Notes: a model not told the origin generated them from the letters alone. Shown: positions 8,767 to 17,717, counted from the stretch's first letter. The stretch is DNA of 64,000 nucleotides from JBDTSW01 sp963758845 (GCA_963758845.1 CAVWWX010000002.1:124001-188000); one strand, 5' to 3'. Numbers and translations are program-made.

Positions 8767-8802
8767 TTTCCATGCAAAGCGGAGGTGTCGCTTTGGGACG
8801 AA
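8767..8802 (+). repeat. Interspersed hairpin repeat, copy a (diverged)
   Basis: This copy reads TTTCCATGCAAAGCGG, a six-base diverged spacer, then CGCTTT and GACGAA. It matches the repeat family found at 51.4-58.3 kb (core GCTTTCCATGCAAAGCG). It lies 35 bases downstream of NTF2-like paralogue 1, more than 40 kb from the main group. Confidence 0.55.
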
Positions 8803-8812
8803 CGGCGGCCGC

Positions 8813-11800
8813 TCACTCCTCTCCGCGGACGCAGAGTGCCGCCAGGTCGAGCGAGTACACGGGGTGGAGGACCTGGCAGCCCATGCGCGCGGAGAGGAAG
8901 TGGGTGGTCGTGCCGCTTGCGAAAGCCACGGCCGGGACCTGGCCCTCGCTGAGCTCGCGGTCGAGCTCGGCGTAGGCCGCGAAGCGGCCATCGCCCACCA
9001 AGCTCGCCGCATCCTTCAGTCGGCGCTTGAACTCAGGCTCGATGAGGAGGGACTCATGATCGTCGAGCTCGGCGAAGTTGTCGTTGATGAAGTCGGCCGG
9101 GTCCGGATACTCGCCGAACCAGTTGAGGTACGCCAGATCCCATGGTTCGCCCGGGCGGAACACTCGGTCGAAGAACTCCGCGAGCCGAAACTGGCGAACC
9201 TCGAGCTTGATCCCGATTGCTTCCAGGTTCGATCGCAGGATTTGAGCATGGCGGGTGCAGCCGGGGAGATTGCACGTGTAGAACATGGCCTCCCGGTCAG
9301 TCGGGCCGGCGAGCGTCTTGCGGTAGCAAGGTCGGGCGCGTCGAGCGGATAGATCACGACATCCTCGAAGCCCGGCGTATCAGGGGGAATGAACTGGTCT
9401 GTCGGGCGTCCGCCCTGACCCACCCCGGTACTGCCCGCGAGCGCCTCCCGATCGAGCGCATAGGCGACCGCACGACGCAGATCGAGGTCGTCGAACGTGT
9501 TGCGCGCCCCGTTGAACGCGAAGTAGTAGATGCTCTGGGCCGGCTGAGTCATGAGCCGCTGATGCCCCGCCTCGGCTGCCTCGCTGCCTGGGCCGAACTC
9601 GCGGGCCAGTCGCCGAACTCGTCCGCTTCGGCCGGATTCCCGAACAACGGGTCGAGGATGACGTAGTCGGCCCGCCCGGCCTCGACCTCCTCGATGCCTC
9701 GATCGAGCGGGACGCCGAACTCGAAGCGAATCTCCTCGACGCCCTGGGGCCGATCTCCGGCGTAGTTCGGATTGCGCCGCAGGATGAGGGTTCGGCCCTC
9801 GACGTACTCAGCGACGTAATACGGACCCGCCGACGGCACGAGATGGACGGGCTCCTCGCTCGCGGGCGTGTCGGGGGGAACGGCGCAGAACCACGGGGTG
9901 GAGAGCCGCTCGACCAGGTTCGGCACGGGCCGCTCGAGCTCGATCTCCAAGGCTTCGCCCTCCGCCGTCACCCCGGCGACCTCGCGGGCTTCGCCGGAGC
10001 GGTAGGCGTCAGCCCCGACTATGTCCTGGACATGGATCCGCGCGTAGGCCCGGATCGCAGGGTCCAGCGCGCGCTCGATCGCCGCGCGAACGCCTGCGCG
10101 GTGACCGGCTCGTCCGAGGGGGGCGAGAAGCGGAAGTCGTCGCGCAGCTCGAACACGTACCGGCGCCCGCCGTCTGAGATCTCGGGGGGGCCCGTCGCGA
10201 CCTCGGGCCGCAACTCTGCTCCGTCCGGGAACGGCCGGTCGGGATAGTTGTAGAGCTGCGCGCAGGTCGCCCCGACGCGCTGGAAGTCGAACGCGAACGC
10301 CGGATCAGGCGTGCCGGGATCGTCGGGCATCACAACCCGGATGACGTCCTCCCCCAGGCGGGTGGCGGTGACTTCGGGAGGCTCGGGAGCCTCGGCGACG
10401 CTGACCCACACGCGGCCGTCCGCGATCGCGACGCCCTGCGGGGCCTCGCCGACCGGGATGCTCTCATCGACCTCGTTCGTCTCGGGGTTGATTCGCGAGA
10501 CCGTGCCCGCCGCGCTGCTCGCCACCCATACCGCCCCACCGCCTGCGGCGATGCCGGTCGGTCGCGCCGGGACCGCGATCGTGGTCGTGACGGCGCTCGT
10601 CTCCGGATCGATCCGCGAAACCGTGTCGTCGCCCACGTTCGCGACCCAGACCGCCCCCTCGCCCGCCGCGATCGCGACTGGTCTTTGCCCGACCGGTGTC
10701 GCCGCGGTGACCGCGCCGGCGCTTCGAGGGTCGATCCGGATGACCTCGTTGTCGATGTCGTCCGAGATCCAGACGGCGCCGAACCCGGTGTCGATCCCGC
10801 TTGGGCTGTTCCCGACCGGGATCCTGGAGACCACCCGACCGCTCCCGGAATCGATGCGCGCGAGGCCGCCCGCTGACCGCCCGACCCACACGGAGCCGGC
10901 GCCGACCGCGACCGGATTCACGGCGGTGTCCGGAAACTCCTCGGCATACGGCGCGAGGCTGATCGCCTTTCGCGAGCCGACGCTCGGGTCGAGCCGCACT
11001 ATCTCCGATGCCCGGGCGTTCGCCAGCCAGACGCTGCCGTCCCCGGCCGCGAGTCCGCCAATGTCGGTGCCGCCGGGGACCGTGCTCGGTTACGGCCTGC
11101 TCGTCGGCGTCGATCCTGGTCACGCTGTTGTCGGCGTGGTTTGCGACCCAGACTGCGTCGCCGTCAGGGGCCACGTCGGCGGGCTCTATCCCCGTCGGGA
11201 TCGTCTCGACAAGCTCCGCGGAGTCCGGGTCGATGACTGCGACCGTGTTGGGCTCCGCGAGCTCTGGCACCCTCGCGACCTGCGAGGATCGCCGCGATGG
11301 CGGCCGCGAGCAGGAGGCCTCCGCCGAACGCGATCGCGACGGCGCCCCGTCGCCGGGTGCGCAGGTCCGCAAACGACCCACGTCGCGGCGGTGCGGCGAT
11401 CTCCGGATCCTGGTTGAGGATCGCCCGCTCGAGCTGCTGAAGCTCGGGTCCGGGGTCGAGGCCGAGCTCGCGATCGGCGCTCGGCGCGCCTCGCGGTAGG
11501 TCTCGAGCGCCTCCGCCTGGCGGCCGGACCGGTAGAGGGCGAGCATCAGCTGCGCCCGCAACCGCTCGCGGGTTGGATGGTCCGCGACCAGCCGCTCCAG
11601 CTCCGCGATCAGCGCCTCGTGGCGGCCGAGGGCAAGGTCGGCCTCGATCCGATCCTCGATCGCGACGAGCCGCGCCTCCTCGAGCCGCGCGATCGCGTCT
11701 TGGGCGAACGACTCGTACGCGAGGTCGGCGAGCGGCGGGCCGCGCCAGAGCGCGAGCGCCTCGGTGAGGCGCGCCGACGCAGCACTCGCCGTCGCCACGG

Positions 11801-12134
11801 TCGAGGGCCTCGCGGCCCTCCCGGGCGCGCCGCGCGAAGCGCTCGGCGTCGACGTCGTCGGGACTCGTGTCGAGGACGTAGCCACCGCTGCGCGTCGCGA
11901 TGAGGCCTTCTTCGCCGAGCGCCTTGCGCAGGCGCGAGACGTAGACCTGGACTGTTTTCGTCGCCGTCGCCGGCGGGCGCTCGCCCCACAGCGCGTCGAT
12001 CAAGCGATCGACTGAGACGACCTCGCCCCGGTGAAGCACGAGGATCGCGAGCACCGCTCGCTGTCGTGTCCCCCCAGCGCGATCGCACGCCCGTCGGCCG
12101 TGACCTCGAGCGGACCAAGGATGCGGAATTTCAC
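8813..12134 (-). pseudogene. Broken BTAD regulator / YncE propeller / solute-binding fusion
   Basis: Read leftward from a GTG at 12134, one long gene can be followed through several frames. A winged-helix domain (VKFRILGPLEV, then DRLIDALWGERPP and VYVSRLRKAL) leads to a BTAD domain (ALALWRGPPLADLAYE to RELGLDPGPELQQLE near 11400). One membrane segment follows (GGGLLLAAAIAAILAG, about 11300). Next is a YncE-like beta propeller with repeated GxGAVWV and IDPET blocks (about 11240-10400), then an SBP_bac_5-type substrate-binding domain ending at the stop at 8813. I count about eight frameshifts (near 12070, 11800, 11495, 11285, 11085, 10070, 9575 and 9320). The intact form would be a one-component regulator with DNA binding inside and ligand sensing outside. 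It is either a pseudogene or sequence error. Confidence 0.75.
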
Positions 12135-12190
12135 CGGCAATCGTTCTCCCCGCGACGTTACCACGGAAGAGTGCAGGCATTTACCGGGTT

Positions 12191-12204
12191 GCAACCGGTT
12201 GCAG
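12191..12204. promoter_or_regulatory. Perfect 14-bp palindrome, candidate operator
   Basis: TGCAACCGGTTGCA is a perfect palindrome in the space between the divergent broken regulator (start 12134) and the broken small membrane protein gene (start 12280). Its position suits autoregulation by the neighbouring winged-helix/BTAD regulator. That link is inferred only from position. Confidence 0.45.
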
Positions 12205-12279
12205 CGGGACGTTTGCCGCCTGGATTGACGATCCGGCGCAACGGATCGCAGACGGCGGTCCCCGGTGAGAGGAGATCTC

Positions 12280-12607
12280 ATGAGGAACGGAACTCAGCGC
12301 ATTCGGACGGGTCCGTGGCACTGGCGACCGCGATCATCGCGCTCGCGGCCCCGCGCGGCCTGGGCGGCGACGGTCGAGGAGCGGCTTGCGGGGGACGAGC
12401 GGGAACGGTGAGGCCCAGGGCAGCGAACTCGCCCCCGTACGTGGCGGAGAGCATCGCCGACCTCGGCGCCGAGTTCGGCTGTCCGACGATGGCTTCGACT
12501 GGGGCGATGCCGGCATCGGCGCGACGGCGCTGTTGGCCTTGGCGGCAGTGGCTGGCGGCACCGCGCTCGTGCTTCGCAACCGCCCGCATCGCGGTTCGAT
12601 CGCCTAG
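12280..12607 (+). pseudogene. Broken gene for a small secreted, membrane-anchored protein
   Basis: It begins with a good Shine-Dalgarno (GAGAGGAG) and ATG at 12280. The coherent protein is scattered over frames: a signal-like ALATAIIALAAP, then AATVEERLAGDE, then a segment with PPYVAES, then DDGFDWGDAGIGA. It ends in a membrane helix (about ALLALAAVAGGTALVL) with a basic tail RNRPHRGSIA and the stop at 12607. At least three frameshifts are needed. The layout (secreted N-part, single C-terminal helix, basic end) suggests a surface-exposed small protein. It is divergent from the broken regulator and shares its damage. Confidence 0.55.
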
Positions 12608-12628
12608 CCACACGGCTCATACAAGGAT

Positions 12629-12660
12629 CGCAACGCGCCGGCCTGGACCGGCGCGTTGCG
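12629..12660. terminator. Bidirectional terminator-like hairpin
   Basis: A perfect 13-bp stem CGCAACGCGCCGG/CCGGCGCGTTGCG with a 6-base loop lies between two converging genes: the broken small gene ending at 12607 and the SRPBCC gene ending at 12691. Only a short T-containing run follows (GTTCTT), as is common in high-GC terminators. Confidence 0.75.
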
Positions 12661-12690
12661 GTTCTTGGGCTCTTCGAACGCCGATCGGAC

Positions 12691-13140
12691 TCACTCCGGG
12701 TGGGCCGCCTCCAGCGTGCGCTCGAGATTGTCGAAGCACCTGCCCCAACCCCCCTCGTGCGAGCGCACGGCCTCCTGGCTCCAGAGGCCAATGTGGTTGA
12801 AGCGCACGGTGGTCACGCCGTTCGCCTCCTCGAAGTCGATCTCGATCAGCGTCGGCCTGGCGGGTTCGTCGTCCCAGGTCCAGGTGAACGCCAAGCGGGT
12901 CGGCGGGGCGACCTCGGTGTACTCGCCGCCACCGCCGTACTCCGTGTCCTCATGCGGGTTTCGCATCACCACTCGCACCCTGCCGCCGACGCGCAGATCC
13001 ACCTCCGCCTCGGTCGTCTCCCAGTCGTGCTCGGCGTGCCACCAGCGGCGAATCACCTCCTCGCTCGTCCAGGCGTCGAAAACCCTCTGGGCGGGGGCAT
13101 CGAACGTGCGCTTCATGCCAAGCGTCGTCTTGGTCGTCAT
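12691..13140 (-). CDS. SRPBCC/AHSA1-family protein
   Basis: Ligand-binding helix-grip (START-like) protein of the AHSA1/activator-of-Hsp90-type SRPBCC family, 149 residues, cytoplasmic. Visible family features are the N-terminal FDAPAQRVFDAWTSEEVIRRWW, the central GGRVRV and FTWTWDDE, and the C-terminal amphipathic helix with GWGRCFDNLERTL. The ATG overlaps the stop of the preceding 43-codon gene (ATGA). It is the last gene of an ArsR-led operon. ArsR-SRPBCC pairs are common in actinobacteria and are thought to respond to small molecules; the ligand is unknown. Confidence 0.87.
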   Translation of the reverse strand: MTTKTTLGMKRTFDAPAQRVFDAWTSEEVIRRWWHAEHDWETTEAEVDLRVGGRVRVVMRNPHEDTEYGGGGEYTEVAPPTRLAFTWTWDDEPARPTLIEIDFEEANGVTTVRFNHIGLWSQEAVRSHEGGWGRCFDNLERTLEAAHPE

Positions 13141-13268
13141 CTCCGGTGGTCCCCTCGGCGTCGCAGATTCAGGATTATCCAGGTGCGCGTGACCAAGAGC
13201 CCGGCGCCCCCGCCGATCACCGACGGGAGCACCTCCTCGAACGGCAGGCCTGCGACGTGGGCGATCAC
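13137..13268 (-). CDS. 43-residue membrane protein in the ArsR operon
   Basis: A short gene with a GTG start (13268) overlapping the DUF899 stop as GTGA, and a TGA stop overlapping the SRPBCC start as ATGA. The peptide begins VIAHVAGLPFEEVLP, continues with one hydrophobic segment (SVIGGGAGLLVTRTWIIL) and ends in a basic tail NLRRRGDHRR, so a single-pass protein with its C-terminus inside is likely. The exact coupling on both sides strongly supports translation. I recall similar short proteins beside ArsR/SRPBCC genes, but no function can be given. Confidence 0.7.
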   Translation of the reverse strand: MIAHVAGLPFEEVLPSVIGGGAGLLVTRTWIILNLRRRGDHRR

Positions 13269-13939
13269 GCCTCGTCGCCATATTCGTCGTGGAGCCTCCA
13301 CCACTCATACGGCGGCGTCTGCGGGTAGCCCTCCGGCGAGTCCTCCCACGCCTCCTGGCGCCCGAGCGCCGTGACGTCGAGGTAGCTCCAGGTGCTGCCC
13401 ATCGCCTCGTCGCCGCGACTGTCGACGAAGTAGGTGCGGAAGATCCGGTCGTCGTCGCGGATGAAGGCGTTGGTGCCGTGCCACTCCTCGACCCCGAAGT
13501 CGCGGTCGAAGTCGTCGGTGATCGTGTACCAGGGGATCATCTCCCAGCCCATCCGCGCCTTCCAGCGCTCGATGTCGGCCTGCGGCGCGCGCGAGACAAA
13601 CGCGAGAGTCGTGTCGCGGGCGTTCAGATGGGCGAGGTGGGCCACCTGGTCGGCCACGAACGAGCATCCGGGGCAGCCGTGCTCCGGCCAGCCCTTGACG
13701 CCCGGCTCGAAGAAGTAGCGATAGACGATCAGCTGGCGTCGACCGTCGAACAGGTCCGCAAGGCTGGCCGGGCCGTTCGGGCCCTCGAACCGGTACTCCT
13801 CCTCCACGGCCAACCATGGCATCCGCCTTCGCTCGGCGGCGAGCGCGTCGCGCGCCCGGGTCAGCTCCTTCTCCTTCACGAGCAGCTCGTCGCGGGCGGT
13901 CTCCCACTCCTGCGGCGAGACGATCGGGGGTGTGTTCAT
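13265..13939 (-). CDS. DUF899 thioredoxin-like protein
   Basis: Predicted thioredoxin-fold protein of 224 residues in the DUF899 family. It has the N-terminal helical WETARDELLVKEKELTRARD, then a strand-rich part with the family's CxxC-like motif GCPGCSF (about residue 100). Further on are DRDFGVEEWHGTNAF and YVDSRGDE-type sequence and a C-terminal PPYEWWRLHDEYG. DUF899 proteins are thought to be redox proteins and are often controlled by ArsR-type repressors. Its ATG overlaps the ArsR stop (AATGA), so translation is coupled. Confidence 0.88.
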   Translation of the reverse strand: MNTPPIVSPQEWETARDELLVKEKELTRARDALAAERRRMPWLAVEEEYRFEGPNGPASLADLFDGRRQLIVYRYFFEPGVKGWPEHGCPGCSFVADQVAHLAHLNARDTTLAFVSRAPQADIERWKARMGWEMIPWYTITDDFDRDFGVEEWHGTNAFIRDDDRIFRTYFVDSRGDEAMGSTWSYLDVTALGRQEAWEDSPEGYPQTPPYEWWRLHDEYGDEA

Positions 13940-14250
13940 TTGGTTTGGTCCTCCTTCAGGTACTCGTCGACGACATCGAACAGCCGGCCCCACAGGGCGC
14001 GCTGGCGATCCATCCACTCGGCCGCTTCTCTGAGCGCATCGAGCTCGAGTGAGAGCCGATGCGTCCGACCCTCGACCGCGCGCGTCACCACGCCGGTCTC
14101 CTCGAGCACCTTCAGGTGCTTCGAGATCGCCGGCTTCGAGACCCCAAAGCCGCTGGTGGCCTCGGCGACTGTCGCCGGGCCGGCGGCGAGGTGCTCGACG
14201 ATGCCGCGGCGGATCGGGTGCGACAACGCCTTGAATGGATCGTTAACCAT
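13936..14250 (-). CDS. ArsR-family transcriptional repressor
   Basis: Winged-helix repressor of 104 residues that heads a four-gene operon. N-terminal FKALSHPIRRGIVEHL and the recognition-helix region VSKPAISKHLKVLEETGVV are typical of ArsR regulators paired with SRPBCC proteins. No metal-binding Cys motif (CVC) is present, so it probably does not sense metals. The first three codons ATG-GTT-AAC form one arm of an inverted repeat spanning the start, so the protein most likely binds its own start region. No Shine-Dalgarno precedes the ATG, which fits a leaderless mRNA. Confidence 0.88.
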   Translation of the reverse strand: MVNDPFKALSHPIRRGIVEHLAAGPATVAEATSGFGVSKPAISKHLKVLEETGVVTRAVEGRTHRLSLELDALREAAEWMDRQRALWGRLFDVVDEYLKEDQTK

Positions 14251-14259
14251 TGGGTTAAC
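14242..14259. promoter_or_regulatory. ArsR operator overlapping the arsR start codon
   Basis: On the minus strand the site reads GTTAACCCAATGGTTAAC: two perfect 7-base arms (GTTAACC/GGTTAAC) around CAAT. The ATG of the repressor lies within it. Position and symmetry make it a strong autoregulatory operator candidate. Confidence 0.72.
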
Positions 14260-14306
14260 TGTACCACGCAGGCCCGCTCAGCTGCCTTCGCGTGGCGAGG
14301 ACGGGG

Positions 14307-14963
14307 CTACTCGTCGTCGCCGTCGGCCTCGTAGAGGCTCTCGCTCGCGAGCATCGTCATCCGGCGGTCCCAGAGGACGACGCTCAGGTAGTGATCGTCG
14401 CCGAAGCCGTGGACGGCGTCCACGGCGACCAGCGTGAAGCGACCGTCGTTCACGGCCCCCTGGTCGATCACCTCCTCGTCGAGCTCGGCCGTGACGGCGA
14501 CGGCGCCGCGGACCATCGGTAGGCCCCAGATCAGGGTTACGTCGCCGCCGCGGCCACCGTCGGCGTGCCAGGCGCCGATCACGTCGTCGTTCAGGTCGAC
14601 CTTCCACTCAGGGTTGTCGTCGGCGGTGACGTCGGTGAAGTCGGCTGTCGCGCGCAGGTCCGTCGGCTCCTCTTCGCCATCGCGGACGAACGAGACGTGG
14701 CCGAAGAACTCGACCCGGGGATCGCCGGAGTCGTCGCCCTGGGTGGAGTCGCCGATCACGGGGATGTAGACCCGCCCGCCCCAGGCGCGCTCGGGGAACC
14801 AAGCCAGGCTGCCGGTGTTGACGGCGGTGCCCGCCTCCTCGGCGAGCGGCTCGCAGGCCGAGGCGAACTGGTCGGTCAGCCGCGCCTGGAAGCGGCCGTA
14901 CGGCGCCTTCTCCTGCGGCGCGTCGGCGATGAAGCGGGGATATGGGCGGCCGGTGGGCGGCAT
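14307..14963 (-). CDS. Conserved hypothetical protein, possibly stress or envelope related
   Basis: An acidic 218-residue protein without signal peptide or membrane segment. It begins MPPTGRPYPRFIADAP and has a beta-rich body with several acidic turns (VIGDSTQGDDSGDP, VTADDNPEWKVDLNDD) and aromatic strands (VFFGHVSF-like, VTLIWGLP). No catalytic motif is recognised. It stands alone upstream of the ArsR operon, transcribed in the same direction but with the ArsR operator in between. I cannot name a family; codon usage is like the neighbours, so it is likely a real gene. Confidence 0.65.
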   Translation of the reverse strand: MPPTGRPYPRFIADAPQEKAPYGRFQARLTDQFASACEPLAEEAGTAVNTGSLAWFPERAWGGRVYIPVIGDSTQGDDSGDPRVEFFGHVSFVRDGEEEPTDLRATADFTDVTADDNPEWKVDLNDDVIGAWHADGGRGGDVTLIWGLPMVRGAVAVTAELDEEVIDQGAVNDGRFTLVAVDAVHGFGDDHYLSVVLWDRRMTMLASESLYEADGDDE

Positions 14964-15005
14964 CGTCGGTGCGCCACCCTAGCGGGGTGTGCGCATCGGG
15001 CCGCT

Positions 15006-16634
15006 CTACCGGGTTCGGCGGAACCGGTACTTGGCGGGCTCGACCTCGACGTTGCTCGCGGTGTCGGTCGCGGTGACGAGGAACTTGTGACGGCCCGGCT
15101 TGACGTTGACCTCGGCCGGGGAGTCGCAGGCGGACTCGGGCTTGTCGTCAAGCTGGCAGCTGAACGTGGCGGGCTCGTCCGCCTCGAACTTGAACCTCAC
15201 CGTCTTCCGCTTGGTCTTCTTCGGCGGCGTCTTGGTGAACGCGGTGTCAGGCGGCTCGCAGTCGGCGGGGGTCGGGAGGAACTCGTCCGCGCCGACGTCG
15301 CGCCGCGCGACGTTGCCCGAGCACGCCGGGGTGGCGTCGACAGCGCGCGCGTCGCCGTCGAAGTCGACCGAGCCGCCCGGGGGGTCGGCCGGGTTGCCCA
15401 TGTCCAGCATCGACGAGCCCGGCTGGAGATGGAGGTTGCCGGTGGCCGCGTTCACGAACATCGGGTCGGCCGTGGCCTGGAAGTCGTCGCAGCCCGACGG
15501 ATCAGTGTCGGGGTCGGTGTCGGCACGCGAGAACGTGATCGTGCAGCTGGGAGACCCGCTGAAGAAGTAATCCTCGACGATGCTCGAGTCGAGTGTCAGG
15601 GCGCTCGCCGTGTTCCGGATGTCGGCGCCGACGTTGTCGACGATCGTCACGCTGGTCGCCGTGACGCTCGTCTGCGGTGGGTTCGCGTCGTTGTCGGAGA
15701 TGCTCAGGCCGTCGAAGGAGTTGCCCCAGATCCGGTCGCCCTCGAGCGACACGCCCGTCGTGTTCATGAGCACCCTTACGCCGGTCTCGTGGCCCGTGAC
15801 CTCGTTGCGGACGAGCTGTGACCCGGTGCTGGCGCTGATCCCGATGACGCCGTCTCCGGCCGCGGCCGAGACCGAGTTCTCGCGGACGATCACCGTCCCG
15901 ACCCCACCCGCCAGGATCGAGCTGCCCGCGCCCGGGAGGTTGTGGATGCCGGTGATCTCGTTGTCCTCGATCAGGCCGACTCCCGAGAACCCGCCCGTGA
16001 CCTGGATCCCGCCATTGAGCCCCGTGAAGCTGTTGTCGACGACGTCGACCGCCGACACTTGCGCGTAGACCCCCGAACGTGATCGCGACGCGCTCGGGGC
16101 CGGATCCGAGAACGCGTTGTCATGGATCTCGGAGCCCGCGGCGCCGCTGTTCGCCTGAAGGGCGATCCCGCTAGCCGCGTCTGGGTCGTCGAAGCTGTTG
16201 CCATCGACCTCGGCCGGGCCGTCCATCAAGACGCCGCCCGCGTCGCCGCGGATCGTGAGGTCACGGATGTGCCCGGCGCCTGTGCCGGTGACCGTGATCG
16301 CGGTGCCGGCGCCCCCGTCGACGATCGCCGGGCCGATCGCGTCGCCGGGGGCAAAGTTCGAGAAGCTGAGCGAGCGACCGTCGCCGAGCGTGACCGACTC
16401 CGGGTAGGTGCCGTTGTCGAGGATGATCTCGTCGCCCGTGCCCGAGTTCGCGAGCGCGTAGACGATCGTCTTGCAGGGGTTCGCCTGCGGGCAGGCGGGG
16501 TTCGAATCGACGCCCCCATCGTCAACGAAGCGGTCGACCGCGGCCGCCGAGCCGGGTGCGGCGGCGGTCGTGGCGAAGACGGCGACCGCCACCAGACCGA
16601 TCCTCGTGAACCCCCTTGCCACGCCACCGACCAT
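15006..16634 (-). CDS. Secreted right-handed beta-helix protein
   Basis: Exported protein of 542 residues. A signal peptide (about 1-32, ending PGSAAA) leads to a start motif VDRFVDDGGVDSNPACPQANPCKTI typical of parallel beta-helix proteins with a choice-of-anchor Q type layout. About 60-400 holds short repeated strand/turn units with Asn and Gly at the turns (EIHDNAF, VVDNSFTG, LIEDNEITG, IVRENSVS). After CSGNVARRDVGADEFLP, a C-terminal Ig-like module contains two Cys (FSCQLDD, ESACDSP) and ends in KYRFRRTR. Such proteins bind or cleave polysaccharides or act at the surface; no lyase residues could be assigned. Confidence 0.78.
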   Translation of the reverse strand: MVGGVARGFTRIGLVAVAVFATTAAAPGSAAAVDRFVDDGGVDSNPACPQANPCKTIVYALANSGTGDEIILDNGTYPESVTLGDGRSLSFSNFAPGDAIGPAIVDGGAGTAITVTGTGAGHIRDLTIRGDAGGVLMDGPAEVDGNSFDDPDAASGIALQANSGAAGSEIHDNAFSDPAPSASRSRSGVYAQVSAVDVVDNSFTGLNGGIQVTGGFSGVGLIEDNEITGIHNLPGAGSSILAGGVGTVIVRENSVSAAAGDGVIGISASTGSQLVRNEVTGHETGVRVLMNTTGVSLEGDRIWGNSFDGLSISDNDANPPQTSVTATSVTIVDNVGADIRNTASALTLDSSIVEDYFFSGSPSCTITFSRADTDPDTDPSGCDDFQATADPMFVNAATGNLHLQPGSSMLDMGNPADPPGGSVDFDGDARAVDATPACSGNVARRDVGADEFLPTPADCEPPDTAFTKTPPKKTKRKTVRFKFEADEPATFSCQLDDKPESACDSPAEVNVKPGRHKFLVTATDTASNVEVEPAKYRFRRTR

Positions 16635-16673
16635 ACGCCCGTCGGGGGCGCTTGTCCAGCCGCCTGACCGCTG

Positions 16674-17717
16674 TCAGCCCAGAGCTTCGCGCAGGTCCGC
16701 CGCCGCCCGCTCGGGCGGGTAGACGTTGATGTCGACGCCGGTGCCGAGCTCGAACCCGGCGCGGATCGTCAATCGCGGAACGACGTCGACGTGCCAGCAG
16801 AACTCCTCGACGCCGCGCGGGGCGGTGCGCACCCAGAGGTTGAGCTGTGGCGGCGTCTCGAAGACGCCGGCCAGCGCGCGGAGCGCGGTGCCGATCATCG
16901 CGGTGCCGACACCGCTGTCGTCGGCGAACGACGGCGTGACCCGGCGCGGGATCACGCGCAGCTCGAAGGGCGAGCGCGACGCCCACGGCGCGATCAGCAT
17001 GGCCTCGTCGTCGATCGCCACCAGGCGGTCGCGACGGCGGACCTCCTCGGTCGCGACGTCGCCCAACAGGTGGCTGCCCATGGTGCGCTCGTGGTAGGCC
17101 GACGCCCGCTCGCGCTCGCGCGCGATCTGCGCCGGGACGAAGGGCAGCGCGTAGAGCTGGGCGTGTGAGTGCTCGAGCGAGGCGCCGGCGGCCGGGCCCT
17201 CGTTGACGATCAGGTGAAGGTAGGACGCGTCGGGGTGATCTCGCATCCGCGAGCGCCACGCGGCGACCGCGCTCGCCAGGCGCTCGGGCGGCAGGTCGGC
17301 CATCGCCGTCACGTGCTCGGGCGCGCTGACGATCACCTCGTGCGCGCCCGTCGCCGGCCGCGAGGCGAACAGGCTGGGCTCGGCCCCCCGGCGGCTCGCC
17401 CCCAGCGGGTCGACCGAGTCCGCCATCGCGGTCTGGCCCGCGGCAGCTTCGTCGCCCTCGGCGAGGACGGGATAGAGGTTCGGAACCGAGCGCGCCACCC
17501 AGCCCGGCGTGTTTGGCTCGCCGCCGCCAGGGCGGTCGGCCCAGACCTCAAGCGGGGTGCGGCCCTCGCGGCCCTCGCAAAAGGGACAGGTCTCGGCGGC
17601 GTCGGGGCGCGAGCGCGCGGGTTCCGGCGCGAAGGCGTCCGGGCGCTCGGCGCGGCCAGGGGCGAGGATCGCCCGCAGGCCGGTGAGCTGGTCGATTCGT
17701 ACCTCTGGAGCGCTCAG
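16674..17717 (-). CDS. galT: Galactose-1-phosphate uridylyltransferase
   Basis: Swaps UMP between UDP-glucose and galactose-1-phosphate (Leloir pathway), 347 residues. N-terminal LTGLRAILAPGRAERPDAF, the zinc motif CPFC near residue 45 and the nucleophile motif HSHAQ near 180 are all present. The C-terminal half has FCWHVDVVPR. No ATG, GTG or TTG is near the expected N-terminus. A CTG at 17717 overlaps the slipin stop as CTGA, exactly where ATGA or GTGA would be expected, and homologues begin at this point. No other gal gene is adjacent. Confidence 0.88.
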   Translation of the reverse strand: MSAPEVRIDQLTGLRAILAPGRAERPDAFAPEPARSRPDAAETCPFCEGREGRTPLEVWADRPGGGEPNTPGWVARSVPNLYPVLAEGDEAAAGQTAMADSVDPLGASRRGAEPSLFASRPATGAHEVIVSAPEHVTAMADLPPERLASAVAAWRSRMRDHPDASYLHLIVNEGPAAGASLEHSHAQLYALPFVPAQIARERERASAYHERTMGSHLLGDVATEEVRRRDRLVAIDDEAMLIAPWASRSPFELRVIPRRVTPSFADDSGVGTAMIGTALRALAGVFETPPQLNLWVRTAPRGVEEFCWHVDVVPRLTIRAGFELGTGVDINVYPPERAAADLREALG

